Shown piece after piece: positions 62,657-64,000 of a DNA stretch of 64,000 nucleotides. A program made the translations under genes and the position numbers. Numbering within the stretch: the stretch's first letter is position 1; every line of letters begins with the position of its first letter. The stretch spans positions 310,001-374,000 of the forward strand of contig NZ_MUFV01000002.1 of the NCBI RefSeq assembly GCF_002017875.1, written 5' to 3'. The notes under the pieces were generated by a model. It saw nothing but the letters and a program-made list of their open reading frames with translations. It was not told the origin of the DNA and did no database searches. The DNA is from Deinococcus sp. LM3. Lineage in GTDB: Bacteria; Deinococcota; Deinococci; Deinococcales; Deinococcaceae.

Positions 62657-64000
62657 CCCGCCGCGTAGCAGCGCGCGAACGCGTGACCCGCGCCGACGGC
62701 CGCACCATCAACGTCGCCCGGCGGCGCGGTCACCTGAGCTATTGCTTTCACGGCTGCTGCTGCGGCCGCACCGACAAGGGCTACCCGGCCGCGCCCGCCG
62801 ACGTGTACAAGGACGAGTGGGTGCGCCGCCGCCTGCGCAACACGCTGCACCTGACCAAGAGTGGCTGCCTGGGGCCGTGCTCGCTGGCGAACGTGGCGCA
62901 CCTGGTGTTCGACGGGCACGACCTGTGGTTCCACTCGGTGAACGACGCGTGGCTGGTCCGCGCGATCTTCGACCATATCGAGGCGATGATCCGCGCCGAC
63001 CGCTTCCTGCCGCTGCCGCCGGAGCTGATCGAGTACGCCTTCAACTACTACACCTGGGACGCCACGCAGCCCCTCCCGATGCACCCGGACGTGAAGGCGG
63101 GGGCGGAGACGGCAGGGGAGACCCCGCCCGACGCGGCGGCCCTGAGCGGCGTGGCGTTCCTGACGCACGCGGACACCGACCTGCTGAACCTGCGCGCCGC
63201 GCGCGACACCCTCCCGGCCGATTTCGGCCCGGTGACCGGCGTGGCGCTGGGCAGCGTGCGCGGCGAGGAGCAGATGCAATCACTGCTCTCAGGCGCAGTC
63301 GGCGAGGCGCAGGTCGTGCTGGTGCGCGTTCACGGGCGCTTCGAGGCGGTGCCCGGCGCGGCGCGTCTGCTGGCGCACGCCCGGACGCGCGGGCAGCGGC
63401 TGCTGCTGGTCAGCGGCACGAACGAACCCGACCCGGAACTCGCGGCGCTGAGCCTCGCGCCGCTGCCGGTGCTGGACACCGCCCGCGCGTACCTCGCGGC
63501 GAGCGGCTGGCCGAACCTGCGCGAACTGCTGCTGAGCGTCTCGGATTCGCTGCGCCTGACCGCGTACGGCGCGCAGCCCCCGCAGGCGCTGGCGCTGCAC
63601 GGCGTGTACCACCCGGACCTCCCGGAAGGCCTGGACGCCCCGCAGGCGCTGGCCGAGTGGGAACGCCGGCGCGGCGCGGCCACCCCGCGCCGCCCGGCGG
63701 TGGGCATCCTGCTGTACCGCGCGCACGCCCTGAGCGGCAACACGGACTTCATCGACGCGCTCGTCACGGCGCTCGACGACGCCGGGGCGGACGCCCTGCC
63801 GGTCTTCACGACCAGCCTGCGCGACACCGACGAACGCGGCGACCCGCACGCCCTGGCGCTGCTGCGCGGCCAGGACGGGCCGCGCGTGGACGCCGTGATC
63901 AGCACCCTGAGTTTCGCCATGACCGAGGTTCAGGGAGGAGCGGTCACGCCCGCCGGGGAGGCCGTGGGCGCCTTCGCGCGGCTGGGCGTGCCGGTCGTGC
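62653..64000 (+). CDS. cobN: Cobaltochelatase CobN with N-terminal 2Fe-2S domain (partial)
   Basis: Open to the right edge, so only the first ~449 residues are seen. Residues ~25-105 form a thioredoxin-like 2Fe-2S ferredoxin domain: Cys31, the GCCCGRT cluster (Cys35-37) and SGCLGPC (Cys72, Cys76). From ~150 the frame continues as CobN-type sequence: VAFLTHADTDLLNL, RPAVGILLYRAHALSGNTDFIDALVTALDDAGADALPVFTTSLRD, typical of the large magnesium/cobalt-chelatase subunit. GTG 62653 overlaps the bluB stop. The C-terminal part lies outside the window. Confidence 0.85.
   Translation, partial: MTRRVAARERVTRADGRTINVARRRGHLSYCFHGCCCGRTDKGYPAAPADVYKDEWVRRRLRNTLHLTKSGCLGPCSLANVAHLVFDGHDLWFHSVNDAWLVRAIFDHIEAMIRADRFLPLPPELIEYAFNYYTWDATQPLPMHPDVKAGAETAGETPPDAAALSGVAFLTHADTDLLNLRAARDTLPADFGPVTGVALGSVRGEEQMQSLLSGAVGEAQVVLVRVHGRFEAVPGAARLLAHARTRGQRLLLVSGTNEPDPELAALSLAPLPVLDTARAYLAASGWPNLRELLLSVSDSLRLTAYGAQPPQALALHGVYHPDLPEGLDAPQALAEWERRRGAATPRRPAVGILLYRAHALSGNTDFIDALVTALDDAGADALPVFTTSLRDTDERGDPHALALLRGQDGPRVDAVISTLSFAMTEVQGGAVTPAGEAVGAFARLGVPVV

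Overview
The window is GC-rich bacterial DNA, most likely from a Deinococcus species. Four things point there: a bacteriophytochrome/heme oxygenase operon, many leaderless genes with a TAnnnT -10 box 5-9 nt before the start codon, a plasmid-type RepA initiator, and short intergenic repeats like those known in Deinococcus genomes. An iteron origin with repA and parAB at 46.2-50.1 kb shows that the piece belongs to a plasmid, megaplasmid or second chromosome. This assignment is inference from gene content, not from a database search.

Layout. 0-6 kb: the end of glpD, a membrane diguanylate cyclase, a MATE exporter, a PLP-dependent sulfur amino-acid enzyme and a lone phenylacetate-CoA ligase. 6-19 kb is a signalling block: a GAF histidine kinase; the operon bphO-bphP-response regulator-hybrid kinase (red-light sensing); a second kinase/regulator pair with a SUOX-fold-like lipoprotein; and an HD-GYP protein. 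19-30.5 kb is a urea unit: urtABCDE (import) diverges from ureAB-ureC-small ORF-hypA-hypB-ureE-ureF-ureG-ureD (hydrolysis and nickel loading), with a structured regulatory region between. 30.6-34.1 kb: a GH42 beta-galactosidase, an orphan PAAR protein, a truncated serine recombinase and a TetR regulator. 34.3-41.5 kb: a tripartite RND efflux operon with two TolC-like genes. 41.5-50.1 kb: parS-like palindromes, an unknown protein, a large GGDEF-EAL protein, parAB, 11 iterons with a DnaA box, and repA.

50.1-64 kb is a cobalamin locus. It begins with a B12 riboswitch and an intrinsic terminator, then runs btuF-like, cobO, cbiE, cbiX-cbiC fusion, cbiD, cbiL, cbiF, cbiG, cbiH(cobJ)-cobK fusion, cobW, a Ni/Co permease, bluB and cobN (cut by the window end). 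Most of these genes overlap by 1-4 nt, so the locus is probably translationally coupled. Enzymes of the early-cobalt (anaerobic-type) route sit beside cobN, cobW and bluB of the aerobic-type gene set. Ni/Co handling links the urea and B12 blocks.

The most unusual signals are: a family of four terminal-inverted-repeat elements whose ends supply stop and even start codons of neighbouring genes; two perfect parS-like palindromes 99 bp apart; a ParA with a non-canonical Walker A; a CobW without its usual CxCC motif; an orphan antitoxin-like small gene in the urease operon; and a sensor kinase operon carrying a SUOX-like lipoprotein.
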